Shown piece after piece: positions 1 to 5,827 of a DNA stretch of 5,903 nucleotides. The DNA is from CAZIOH01 sp964540815 (GTDB taxonomy: Bacteria > Myxococcota_A > Polyangia > Fen-1088). Position 1 is the first letter of the stretch. Each line of letters begins with the position of its first letter. Both the position numbers and the translations under genes were made by a program. The notes under the pieces are model-generated. The model was not told the origin of the DNA, did no database searches, and was given only the letters and a program-made list of their open reading frames with translations. Location: positions 1-5,903 of the forward strand of contig CAZIOH010000179.1 in NCBI GenBank assembly GCA_964540815.1, written 5' to 3'.

Positions 1-221
1 CTTTGCCGCCGTTTTGGCTGAATCCGGCCAGAAAGCTGGACCGATCTAGCGGGCAGCACGGGGAGCTTCCACACCTGCCGTCACAGCGACGGATCGCCCT
101 CTCTGTCCGGCAATCGTCATATGGAATATTCCCGCACCTCCCCGTTAGGCAGTGTGGAGACGCCGCGCCGAGCAGGGCGGGACGGCGGAGACAAAGACGA
201 CGGGTGAGGAGGTGGGTTCAC

Positions 222-587
222 ATGGCATCGAGTAAGAGGCAAGCCGGAGTCAGGCGTGTGCGCAAGACTGCCAGGGAAGGTCTTGGTGAAGGCGGGGAGA
301 GCCGGAATGATCTGCTGCGTCCCGACCCTCAGTGGCAGCTCGACGCGCAGTTGGCCAGCCGGCGCGCCGTGGGTGCGCCCGCCCGCCCGCTCGGCCTCTT
401 CGAGCTCCGCCAGCAGCCGGCGACGGTGGGCGTGAAAGGCGGAGCCCGACTCGCGGACTTACCCACCAAACCCACGAAAGCGTTTGGACAAGTCGCTCCG
501 TTCGCTGCCGCGCCGTCCCACATGATGCCGTCCTTCGGTGCGGAGTCGGGGCACAAGGAGGGCACAAGATTTTGCCCCGATTCGTGA
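222..587 (+). CDS. Candidate small hypothetical protein, 121 aa (weak)
   Basis: I do not recognise this protein. The reason to list it is its start: GAGGAGGT at 206-213 lies eight bases before the ATG at 222, a near-ideal Shine-Dalgarno arrangement. The product would be basic at the N-terminus (MASSKRQAGVRRVRKTAREG) and then Ala/Arg/Pro-rich, with no signal peptide, membrane segment or motif. The frame is also open upstream to base 3, and frames on the other strand are open over the same DNA, so openness is weak evidence. It ends 133 bases before the propeller gene and points the same way. It may be a chance ORF or a decayed gene fragment. Confidence 0.2.
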   Translation: MASSKRQAGVRRVRKTAREGLGEGGESRNDLLRPDPQWQLDAQLASRRAVGAPARPLGLFELRQQPATVGVKGGARLADLPTKPTKAFGQVAPFAAAPSHMMPSFGAESGHKEGTRFCPDS

Positions 588-611
588 TCCGAGAGGGTGT
601 TCAGGGTATCT

Positions 612-624
612 GCCCAATTTGGGC
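612..624. promoter_or_regulatory. Perfect dyad, possible operator upstream of the propeller gene
   Basis: GCCCAATTTGGGC is a perfect inverted repeat with 6-bp arms and a single central base, about 100 bases before the ATG at 721. A looser GGGC...GCCC pairing lies just upstream at about 561-579. The size and symmetry suit a dimeric regulator site, but no regulator gene is in the window and such dyads also arise by chance in GC-rich DNA. Confidence 0.2.
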
Positions 625-674
625 CCGCAGCGCCCATCAATCACCTTTCTTTGTCGCGCGGCGCAACTCCGCAT

Positions 675-710
675 CGATCACTCAACCGTCGCCGTCCTGG
701 GCGATCACTC
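675..710. repeat. Direct repeat CGATCACTC x2 before the ribosome binding site
   Basis: CGATCACTC occurs at 675-683 and again at 702-710, spaced 27 bases start to start. The second copy ends immediately before the ribosome binding site at 711. The repeat is exact but short. It could be a regulator binding pair or part of the 5' leader; nothing else supports either reading. Confidence 0.3.
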
Positions 711-718
711 GAGGGGAG
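711..718 (+). promoter_or_regulatory. Ribosome binding site that sets the start of the propeller gene
   Basis: GAGGGGAG lies two bases before the ATG at 721; counting from its GAGG core the spacing is six bases. This favours ATG 721 over the in-frame start at 538, whose extra 61 residues look non-coding (Arg/Pro-rich, no domain) and which has no comparable site. Confidence 0.7.
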
Positions 719-720
719 TT

Positions 721-3700
721 ATGACGCAGATCATTGATGTCAGCCCGACCAGATCGAACACTGACGCTTCAGACATCGGCCATTCCGTGGTGGGCCGCAT
801 GCTCGCCATTGCGTGCACGCCCGACGCGCAAACGCTGTACGCCGGTTCCTACGCGAACCTGTGGAAGTCCGATGATGGCGGCAACAATTGGGGGGAGCTG
901 ACCTGGCCGCAGCCGGATCCTGCCCAGTTCGATGTGCCAGGCTCGCTTGGCGGGTGGTGCGTCCTCGACATTGCCACGACGCTCGGATGGCGCGTCGACA
1001 AACATCCGCGATTTCTCGCCCCGCTCACCGGAAGCGGCTTTGCCGACATCATCGGCTTAGGCGATTGCGGCGTGTGGACTGCGCTTGGCAAAGGCGACGG
1101 CAGTTTTCAGGATCCGAAGGTCGTGATCCCCGGCTTCGGGTACCAGGCGGGAGGCTGGCAGGTCGATCGGCACCCACGGTTCGTCGTCGACCTCAACGGC
1201 GACGGCTTTGCCGACATCATCGGCTTCGGCGACGAGTACGTGTGGACGGCGATCAGCAACGGCGATGGCACGTTTCAGCCGCCGCAAATCGCCATCGCGA
1301 ACTATTGCTACGCGCAGGACTGGCGCGTCGACCGTCATCCGCGATTTCTCGCGCACCTGACGAACAGCGGATTTGCCGATATCGTCGGTTTTGGAGAGGA
1401 CGGCGTGTGGGTCGCGCTGGGCAATGGCGACGGCACGTTCCGCGAGCCCCTTCCCAACCCGGTACTCAAGAACTTTTCCTATCACCAGGACTGGCGCGTG
1501 GACAGACACCCGCGATTCCTGGCCAACCTCACCAACAGCGGATTCGCTGACATCGTCGGCTTCGGCGAGGATGGGGTGTTTGTCGTGCTGGGCAACGGTG
1601 ATGGCACGTTTCGAGAGCCGCACCCAAATCCGGTGCTCCCGAAGTTTTGCTACAAGCAAGGCTGGCGAGTGGACAAGCACCCGCGATTCCTCGCGCCGCT
1701 CACCAGCAGCAAGCTCGATGACATCGTCGGCTTTGGCGACGCGGGAGTGTGGACCGCTCGAAGCAACGGCGACGGAACATTCACGCAGCCGACGAACCAA
1801 CCCGTTCTAGAGGGCTTCAACTACAACCAAGGCTGGCGAGTCGACCAGCATCCGCGATTTCTTGCGCCGCTCACGACCAGCGGACTGGCCGACATCATCG
1901 GCTTCGGCGATGCCGGCGTGTGGACCGCGCGCAGCAATGGAGATGGCACCTTCGCCAACGCGAACTTTGTCCTCCAAAACCTAGGCGTTGAGGGGGGATG
2001 GCAAGTGGATCGGCATCCCAGAGTCGTCGCCGACCTTGCGAAGAGCGGATGCGCGGATGTCGTCGGCTTCGGAGACGCGGGCGTGTGGACGGCCTTGGGC
2101 GATCGCGCCGGTGGGTTTCCAGCCTCGATTTTCGTGTTGCCAAATCTCGGGTATGGAACCATTGTGCTCGCCTTGGTCGTCGCCGACCGCGCGAAGAACA
2201 GCCGCGGCCTCTGGCGCTCGACCGACGGCGGTTCCACGTGGACCCGGGTGCTCCGCTTCGCCGCAACCCAGAACCTGGGACAATTGCAATGGGCGCTGGG
2301 CAGCGATCATCTGGTGTATGCCGCCGGAGGAACGTCGGTCGCGATCAGCCGCGACGCCGGCCAGACCTTTGAACAGGTGTTTCCCTGGGGCCCCGGCAGC
2401 TCGGTGAGCGCGAATCACATCGCCGTTCTGCAGACGTCCCCCGCCGACTCTGGTCCCGCGGTGATCTACGCCTTGGGGCAAACGACGGGAGGCGACGCGA
2501 CGATGGCGCTCTCGTTCGACGGCGGCGACAACTGGATTCGAGACAAGGGTGTGCTGCCGAAAAACATCGGCGGACTGGCCAATCCCCTCGCGAATGGCAG
2601 CACGCCGACGGTCATGGTCATCTCGCCCCGCACCCCGTTCGAAGTGCTCGTCGCCCAGGATGGCAGCAGCGGAGGCAATGCGATCAACCGAGGCGACTAC
2701 ACGCATTTCCCACTCGGGGATCTCACATCAAGCTGGGACACGCTCCCGCTGCCTGACGCGCTGACCAAAACAGATACGCAGGACTCCGGCAACATTTTCC
2801 TGGTGGCCACGCAAAAGGGTCAGGGCGATTTGTTGTTCTATGGCGCGCAGCGTTTCCAGAACTTCTCACAATCTGCGGTCTACGTAGGTCCGCTCGATCC
2901 ACAGTCGGGTGATGACTGGCACGCGCTCGGGCCGGTCCATGTGGACTTGCACGGATTCCTGCTTTCGCCTGATTTCCACGCTCGTTTTGACAACGGCACG
3001 TATCTGCCGGGCGGAGGAACGGCCTGGGTCTTGAGCGACGGAGGGATCTATCGCAGCACCGACGGCGGACAGAGCTTTACTCCGGCGACCGGGTGTCAAA
3101 CATTGGCGTCCTTCGTCGGCGGCGTCGCCGTCGCGGGCAAGGGTGTGGCCTTGTCGTTGAATCAGGGTGACAACGACGGCTTCTACTCCATGAATGGGGG
3201 ACAGAACTGGTCGTACCAGCAGTACGGCGGCGGGGACAACGACTACGCCTTCGCGGATCCGCTGCGTCCCAACAGCATCATGGTGTTTACGCCGTTCTGG
3301 GACACGGCAGCGAATCTACAACAGTCGAGCCGCTCCGGACAAACGGTCGCCGTTTACGAAAACCACTCGGGCGGCCTTCCTGATGCGAGCAGCACCGGGC
3401 ACGACCGTGTGGCGGTGGTCGGTCCACCGATAGTCACAGATCCGACCATCTCCGGCGTGGCGTGGAACGGGAACAGTGGTTTTGCCGCGCCTGGGTTCCG
3501 GCCGATCATCCTCGGCCTGCTCGCAGAGACTCCGCCCCCGCAAGGCGACTACATCTTCATTCTCTTCAATCCCGCTCTGCTTCCCTCCGCAACACAGCCA
3601 CTGCTGGTGCGGACGCAGAACATCATTGATATTCAACATCGCGACGAGTGGGCCAGCACCGCAACGGGGCCCGGGCAAGGCGCCAACGTCTTTCGGCAAG

Positions 3701-4317
3701 GGCCTCCGCTCCCTGGCGCGAAGATCGGCGTCGTGCAAGCCTCGGGCGGACATGTCAACCCGGTCTTCTACGTCGGCGGAGACGGCACGCTCTGGACGTG
3801 GAGGGCGGGCACCGCGGCGTGGAGGATGCTCGTGCCCGCCCCGCCAATACCACCCACGTCCGTGGGCGTGTCCTCGGCGACTCGCTTCTTCGTCCATCCT
3901 TACCAGCCAAACGTCATTTACGTGCTGGACACCGATCACGTGAAGCGATCAGACGACGGTGGGGCGACGTGGGCCGTGGATGAGAACCTCGAGAGGCAGC
4001 TCACGTGGAACAACCAGATCGCCATTTCCAGCCAGGCCGATCCTCTCGGTGGCCTGGACAGCTTCGACCTCGTCTTGACCGACATGCGATTCGAGCCGAG
4101 CGCTCCGTCCGTGCGCTTTGCGGTCGGCGTCGGCGGAGCGTTCATGACGTTCGACGGCATCACCTGGACTCGGCTCCTGCATACCGCCGCGCTGCCCGGG
4201 CGCCCGTCGTCTTGCTACTACGACTCGATTTCGGAGGGCGGGAATCCGGCGTTATACGTGGCGTGCGCGGGCCGCAGCCTCCTGAAGATCACCGATCTGC
4301 CGTTTCCCATCCTCTGA
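721..4317 (+). CDS. Nested beta-propeller protein: Asp-box (BNR) repeats with an inserted seven-repeat FG-GAP/VCBS-like domain
   Basis: A protein of 1198 residues, probably a binding or scaffold protein; the ligand is unknown. Asp-box motifs of the S-x-D-x-G-x-x-W/F type are seen at residues 50-57 (SDDGGNNW), 500-507 (STDGGSTW), 543-550 (SRDAGQTF), 598-605 (SFDGGDNW), 779-786 (STDGGQSF), 823-830 (SMNGGQNW) and 1077-1084 (SDDGGATW), with a degenerate one near 1143-1149. These mark sialidase/BNR-type propeller blades. Residues 90-479 are seven tandem repeats starting W-[RQ]-V-D-[RKQ]-H-P-R and containing ADIIGFGD-type and NGDGTF-type motifs, typical of FG-GAP/VCBS propellers. They lie between VLDIATT (81-87) and TIVLALVV (480-487), which together read like one Asp-box blade. 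No signal peptide, membrane helix or C-terminal sorting domain is visible. I cannot find the FRIP motif or an arginine triad, so 'exo-sialidase' would be over-annotation. The start at 721 is chosen from its ribosome binding site. No neighbouring gene suggests a pathway. Confidence 0.93.
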   Translation: MTQIIDVSPTRSNTDASDIGHSVVGRMLAIACTPDAQTLYAGSYANLWKSDDGGNNWGELTWPQPDPAQFDVPGSLGGWCVLDIATTLGWRVDKHPRFLAPLTGSGFADIIGLGDCGVWTALGKGDGSFQDPKVVIPGFGYQAGGWQVDRHPRFVVDLNGDGFADIIGFGDEYVWTAISNGDGTFQPPQIAIANYCYAQDWRVDRHPRFLAHLTNSGFADIVGFGEDGVWVALGNGDGTFREPLPNPVLKNFSYHQDWRVDRHPRFLANLTNSGFADIVGFGEDGVFVVLGNGDGTFREPHPNPVLPKFCYKQGWRVDKHPRFLAPLTSSKLDDIVGFGDAGVWTARSNGDGTFTQPTNQPVLEGFNYNQGWRVDQHPRFLAPLTTSGLADIIGFGDAGVWTARSNGDGTFANANFVLQNLGVEGGWQVDRHPRVVADLAKSGCADVVGFGDAGVWTALGDRAGGFPASIFVLPNLGYGTIVLALVVADRAKNSRGLWRSTDGGSTWTRVLRFAATQNLGQLQWALGSDHLVYAAGGTSVAISRDAGQTFEQVFPWGPGSSVSANHIAVLQTSPADSGPAVIYALGQTTGGDATMALSFDGGDNWIRDKGVLPKNIGGLANPLANGSTPTVMVISPRTPFEVLVAQDGSSGGNAINRGDYTHFPLGDLTSSWDTLPLPDALTKTDTQDSGNIFLVATQKGQGDLLFYGAQRFQNFSQSAVYVGPLDPQSGDDWHALGPVHVDLHGFLLSPDFHARFDNGTYLPGGGTAWVLSDGGIYRSTDGGQSFTPATGCQTLASFVGGVAVAGKGVALSLNQGDNDGFYSMNGGQNWSYQQYGGGDNDYAFADPLRPNSIMVFTPFWDTAANLQQSSRSGQTVAVYENHSGGLPDASSTGHDRVAVVGPPIVTDPTISGVAWNGNSGFAAPGFRPIILGLLAETPPPQGDYIFILFNPALLPSATQPLLVRTQNIIDIQHRDEWASTATGPGQGANVFRQGPPLPGAKIGVVQASGGHVNPVFYVGGDGTLWTWRAGTAAWRMLVPAPPIPPTSVGVSSATRFFVHPYQPNVIYVLDTDHVKRSDDGGATWAVDENLERQLTWNNQIAISSQADPLGGLDSFDLVLTDMRFEPSAPSVRFAVGVGGAFMTFDGITWTRLLHTAALPGRPSSCYYDSISEGGNPALYVACAGRSLLKITDLPFPIL
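988..2157 (+). repeat. Seven tandem FG-GAP/VCBS-like coding repeats (about 165-171 bp each)
   Basis: The units begin at conserved Trp codons: 988, 1156, 1321, 1492, 1663, 1834 and 1999, encoding residues 90-145, 146-200, 201-257, 258-314, 315-371, 372-426 and 427-479. Each carries HPR[FV], an [AD]D[IV][IV]G[FL]G[DE] strand, a V[WF] pair and, in units 1-6, a GDG[ST]F loop. Seven units fit a complete seven-bladed propeller. The integrin-like calcium loop D-x-N-x-D-G-x-x-D is complete only in unit 2 (DLNGDGFAD). The others have LT-x-S-x or LAKSG in place of the acidic residues. Unit 7 has also lost GDGTF (GDRAGGF). Units 3 and 4 match at 48 of 57 residues yet differ at many silent positions. Confidence 0.9.
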
Positions 4318-4480
4318 GGCTCCCTGGTTTGCTGACGACTGGCGCGGGCGTCAGGGCGGCCGCGGCGGCGACGTCATCGCCAACGCCAAAACAGTGTCTT
4401 CCCCCTCGCCGCAGGGGCCGTCGAGGACCTCTACTTGTCCGCCTGCAACACCTGTCCCAAAAGCTGATCGAGCCCTCCGA
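4318..4480. other. Spacer between the propeller gene and the integrase remnant
   Basis: This 163-base GC-rich spacer separates two convergent genes. I see no coding sequence in it. It may contain the end of the mobile element that carried the integrase gene, since the integrase stop lies at its right edge, but the partner end is outside the window, so no inverted-repeat match can be made. Confidence 0.5.
4332..4354. terminator. Hairpin just after the propeller gene, possible weak terminator
   Basis: CTGACG at 4332-4337 pairs perfectly with CGTCAG at 4349-4354 across an 11-base GC-rich loop, 14 bases after the stop codon. There is no T-run on either side, so it does not match a standard intrinsic terminator. 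It could protect the mRNA 3' end or be fortuitous. Confidence 0.25.
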
Positions 4481-4598
4481 TCAGGCCGCAGTCCGATGAT
4501 AGAAATTCAGCAGGCCGCCGAGCCGCTCGCGGCGCCGCACTCGGCCGTTCTGATTCGCCGGTTCCGGCGCTCCCATGAGCAGTACATTCCCCAGGCCT
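4481..4598 (-). pseudogene. 3' fragment of an integrase/transposase gene (rve-type DDE), cut off by IS30
   Basis: Read on the minus strand in the restored frame, this encodes GLGNVLLMGAPEPANQ, then NGRVRRRERLGGLLN, FYHRTAA and a TGA at 4483-4481. RRRERLGGLLN followed by a short aromatic/basic tail is a familiar C-terminus of integrase-core (rve-type, IS3/IS481-like) transposases, coming shortly after a RNHQGLGN motif. The fragment has no start of its own. It is the far side of the gene that enters the window at 5903, separated from it by the IS30 insertion. The first three bases of this piece (4598-4596) are one copy of the target duplication. The family placement comes from recalled C-terminal motifs, because the catalytic core lies outside the window. 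Confidence 0.8.
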
Positions 4599-4623
4599 GG
4601 CGGTCTCAAGCGGTGGACGCAAC
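4599..4623 (+). repeat. IS30 terminal inverted repeat, transposase 3' end
   Basis: The outer 13 bases (GGCGGTCTCAAGC) and inner seven (ACGCAAC) match the other end exactly; five central bases differ (GGTGG here). That is 20 of 25 positions. The transposase stop codon (4608-4606) lies within this repeat. Confidence 0.9.
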
Positions 4624-5766
4624 AGCTCGACCAAAGACCTCAGAGGGTTTCATCCATCCAAGGCTTTGTCGAGGGCGACCGTTCAGCTCACGAGCGACGG
4701 CCCTAAGATCGGCGCTGCTGAGGCTGGCTAGGTCGAGCCCCTTGGGGAGGTACTGGCGGAGCAACCCGTTCGTGTTCTCGTTGCTCCCGCGTTGCCATGG
4801 GCTGTGCGGGTCGCAGAAGAACACGCTGACGTTGGTGTCAATGGAAAACTGAACGTGTCCTGCCATTTCCTTGCCTTGGTCCCACGTGAGGCTTCGTCGC
4901 AGAGCCGCTGGGAGCCTCTTGATCTCGCGAGTAAGACCGCGCGCACGTGCTCGGCGGTTCGTCCGTGGGGCAAGCGCAAGGGCATCAAGAACCGGCTGTT
5001 CCGCTCCACAAGCGTGCCGACGGACGACTTTCCGTTCTTCCCGATGATGAGGTCGCCTTCCCAGTTTCCAGGGATGGCGCGATCGGACGCCTCCGGCGGT
5101 CGGTCGGCGATCATCACCATGTCGGCCATTCGGCCTTTCGGAGCAGCGCGGCCTCTGGATCTGCGCCGGGTTCGGCCAGTCCGCAGACAGGCGGTCAATT
5201 CCTTTCGGAGGCTGCCCCGAGCCTGGACAAAGAGCGACTGATAGATGGTCTCATGCGACACGCGCATGGTGGTATCCAATGGGTAGTCGACGGACAGCCG
5301 AGCTGCAATCTGCTGCGGCGACCAGCGCTCCAGGAGTCGTCGCTCGACCTCGCGTCGAAGCGGCAGGCACAGGCTGAGCCGTCTTGCCCTCGGGCGACGG
5401 TTCCTTTGTGCCGCAGTCTCCTCGGCCCGGACAACTCGGTAGGCGCCTGCCGTTCGCGTTCACCTCCCGCGAGACCGTGGATGTGGCTCGGCCGAGGGTC
5501 TGCGCTACTCGTCGAAAGGAGTGGCCGAGAACGAGGCCCCTCGAAAGCTCTTCCCGTTCAGCCAAGGAGAGCCGACGGGCCGAACGGACCCGAGTCTTTC
5601 GAGTTGCCCTCGGTCTTACGTCCAGCAGGCGCTGGATCGACTTCGTCGAGCACCCGATGGCCGCCGCCACCTTGACAAAGGTCTCGCCCGCCTCGATTCG
5701 ACGGCAAATCTCCCCGTGTTCCGCTCCGGTCAAATGCGTTCCCTGGCCATCTCCCCAACGTCGCAT
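4606..5766 (-). pseudogene. IS30-family DDE transposase, broken by two frameshifts
   Basis: This would cut and join the ends of the element. The start ATG at 5766-5764 has AAGGAG seven bases upstream. Segment 1 (5766 to about 5446) carries two helix-turn-helix regions, around GETFVKVAAAIGCSTKSIQRL and TSTVSREVNANG, as in IS30 transposases. Segment 2 (5444 to about 4940, a different frame) begins AYRVVRAEETAAQRNRR and carries SHETIYQSL, GNWEGDLIIGK with the first catalytic Asp at 5054-5052, and SSVGTLVERNSRF. Segment 3 (from about 4938 to 4606) reads GLTREIKRLPAALRRSL, then TWDQGKEM with the second Asp at 4881-4879, CDPHSPWQRGSNENTNGLL with the catalytic Glu at 4779-4777, and a stop at 4608-4606. 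The joined length, about 386 residues, is normal for the family. Family identity is secure; activity is doubtful. Confidence 0.93.
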
Positions 5767-5773
5767 GAATCGG

Positions 5774-5779
5774 CTCCTT
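5774..5779 (-). promoter_or_regulatory. Ribosome binding site of the IS30 transposase
   Basis: AAGGAG on the minus strand lies seven bases before ATG 5766-5764. It favours this ATG over the in-frame TTG at 5790, which would add eight residues. Confidence 0.7.
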
Positions 5780-5802
5780 CCGCTCGCCAATCACGTCGAA
5801 TC

Positions 5803-5827
5803 GTTGCGTTGGTGGCTTGAGACCGCC
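5803..5827 (-). repeat. IS30 terminal inverted repeat, transposase 5' end
   Basis: Read on the minus strand from 5827 inwards it begins GGCGGTCTCAAGC and ends ACGCAAC, pairing with 4599-4623 at 20 of 25 positions. The outer boundary is set by loss of pairing beyond 5827/4599 and by the flanking CCT on both sides. Confidence 0.9.

Larger units (their letters stand above)
1..720. other. Leader region without a recognised gene
   Basis: I read both strands of this stretch and recognise no protein family. Open frames occur on both strands, but their translations are Arg/Pro/Ala-rich and low in complexity, as expected from chance open frames in GC-rich DNA. The only frame with a good ribosome binding site is the 222-587 candidate, listed separately. 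Short dyads and direct repeats are concentrated at about 550-710, just ahead of the large gene. No convincing -35/-10 pair was found. Bases 1-35 faintly resemble insertion-sequence end repeats (see findings). Confidence 0.6.
4599..5827 (-). mobile_element. IS30-family insertion sequence, 1229 bp, with both ends present
   Basis: The element is bounded by imperfect inverted repeats (4599-4623 and 5803-5827) and contains one IS30-type transposase frame on the minus strand. Its length is in the normal IS30 range; IS30 itself is about 1.2 kb. CCT flanks it on both sides (4596-4598 and 5828-5830), matching the 2-3 bp target duplications of the family. The transposase stop lies inside the left repeat. 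The element interrupts an integrase-type gene. It is structurally complete, but its transposase is frameshifted twice, so it probably cannot move by itself unless those shifts are sequencing errors. Confidence 0.93.

Noticed and set aside
560..580. Sigma-54 (-24/-12) promoter, GGGCAC...TTTTGC
   Set aside because: The GG-to-GC spacing is one base too long and the leading T is missing. The match is more simply explained by the hairpin-like GGGC/GCCC pairing.
538..720. Longer N-terminus of the propeller protein starting at the in-frame ATG 538
   Set aside because: The extra 61 residues are Arg/Pro-rich with no signal peptide or domain. The ATG at 721 has a clear ribosome binding site and is followed by normal coding sequence.
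888..1550. Plus-strand alternative frame of 220 codons, rich in Arg and His
   Set aside because: It is an out-of-frame reading of the GC-rich repeats within the propeller gene and matches no protein pattern.
1057..1800. Long minus-strand open frame (247 codons) opposite the FG-GAP repeats
   Set aside because: It is a periodic shadow of the plus-strand repeats; its translation repeats with the same spacing and has no independent domain.
988..2157. CRISPR-like or noncoding tandem array suggested by the regular 165-171 bp spacing
   Set aside because: The periodicity is at codon level with conserved protein motifs and many silent changes between units, so these are coding repeats.
721..4317. 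Annotation as an active exo-alpha-sialidase
   Set aside because: Asp boxes alone mark the fold. I find no FRIP motif or recognisable arginine triad, and Asp boxes occur in many non-enzymatic propellers.
4394..4852. Plus-strand open frame of 152 codons over the left IS30 end
   Set aside because: It runs antisense to the integrase fragment and IS30 transposase, both of which are clearly coding on the minus strand.
4947..5675. Plus-strand open frame of 242 codons across the IS30 element
   Set aside because: It is an antisense shadow of the transposase, low in complexity and rich in Ser, Arg and Pro.
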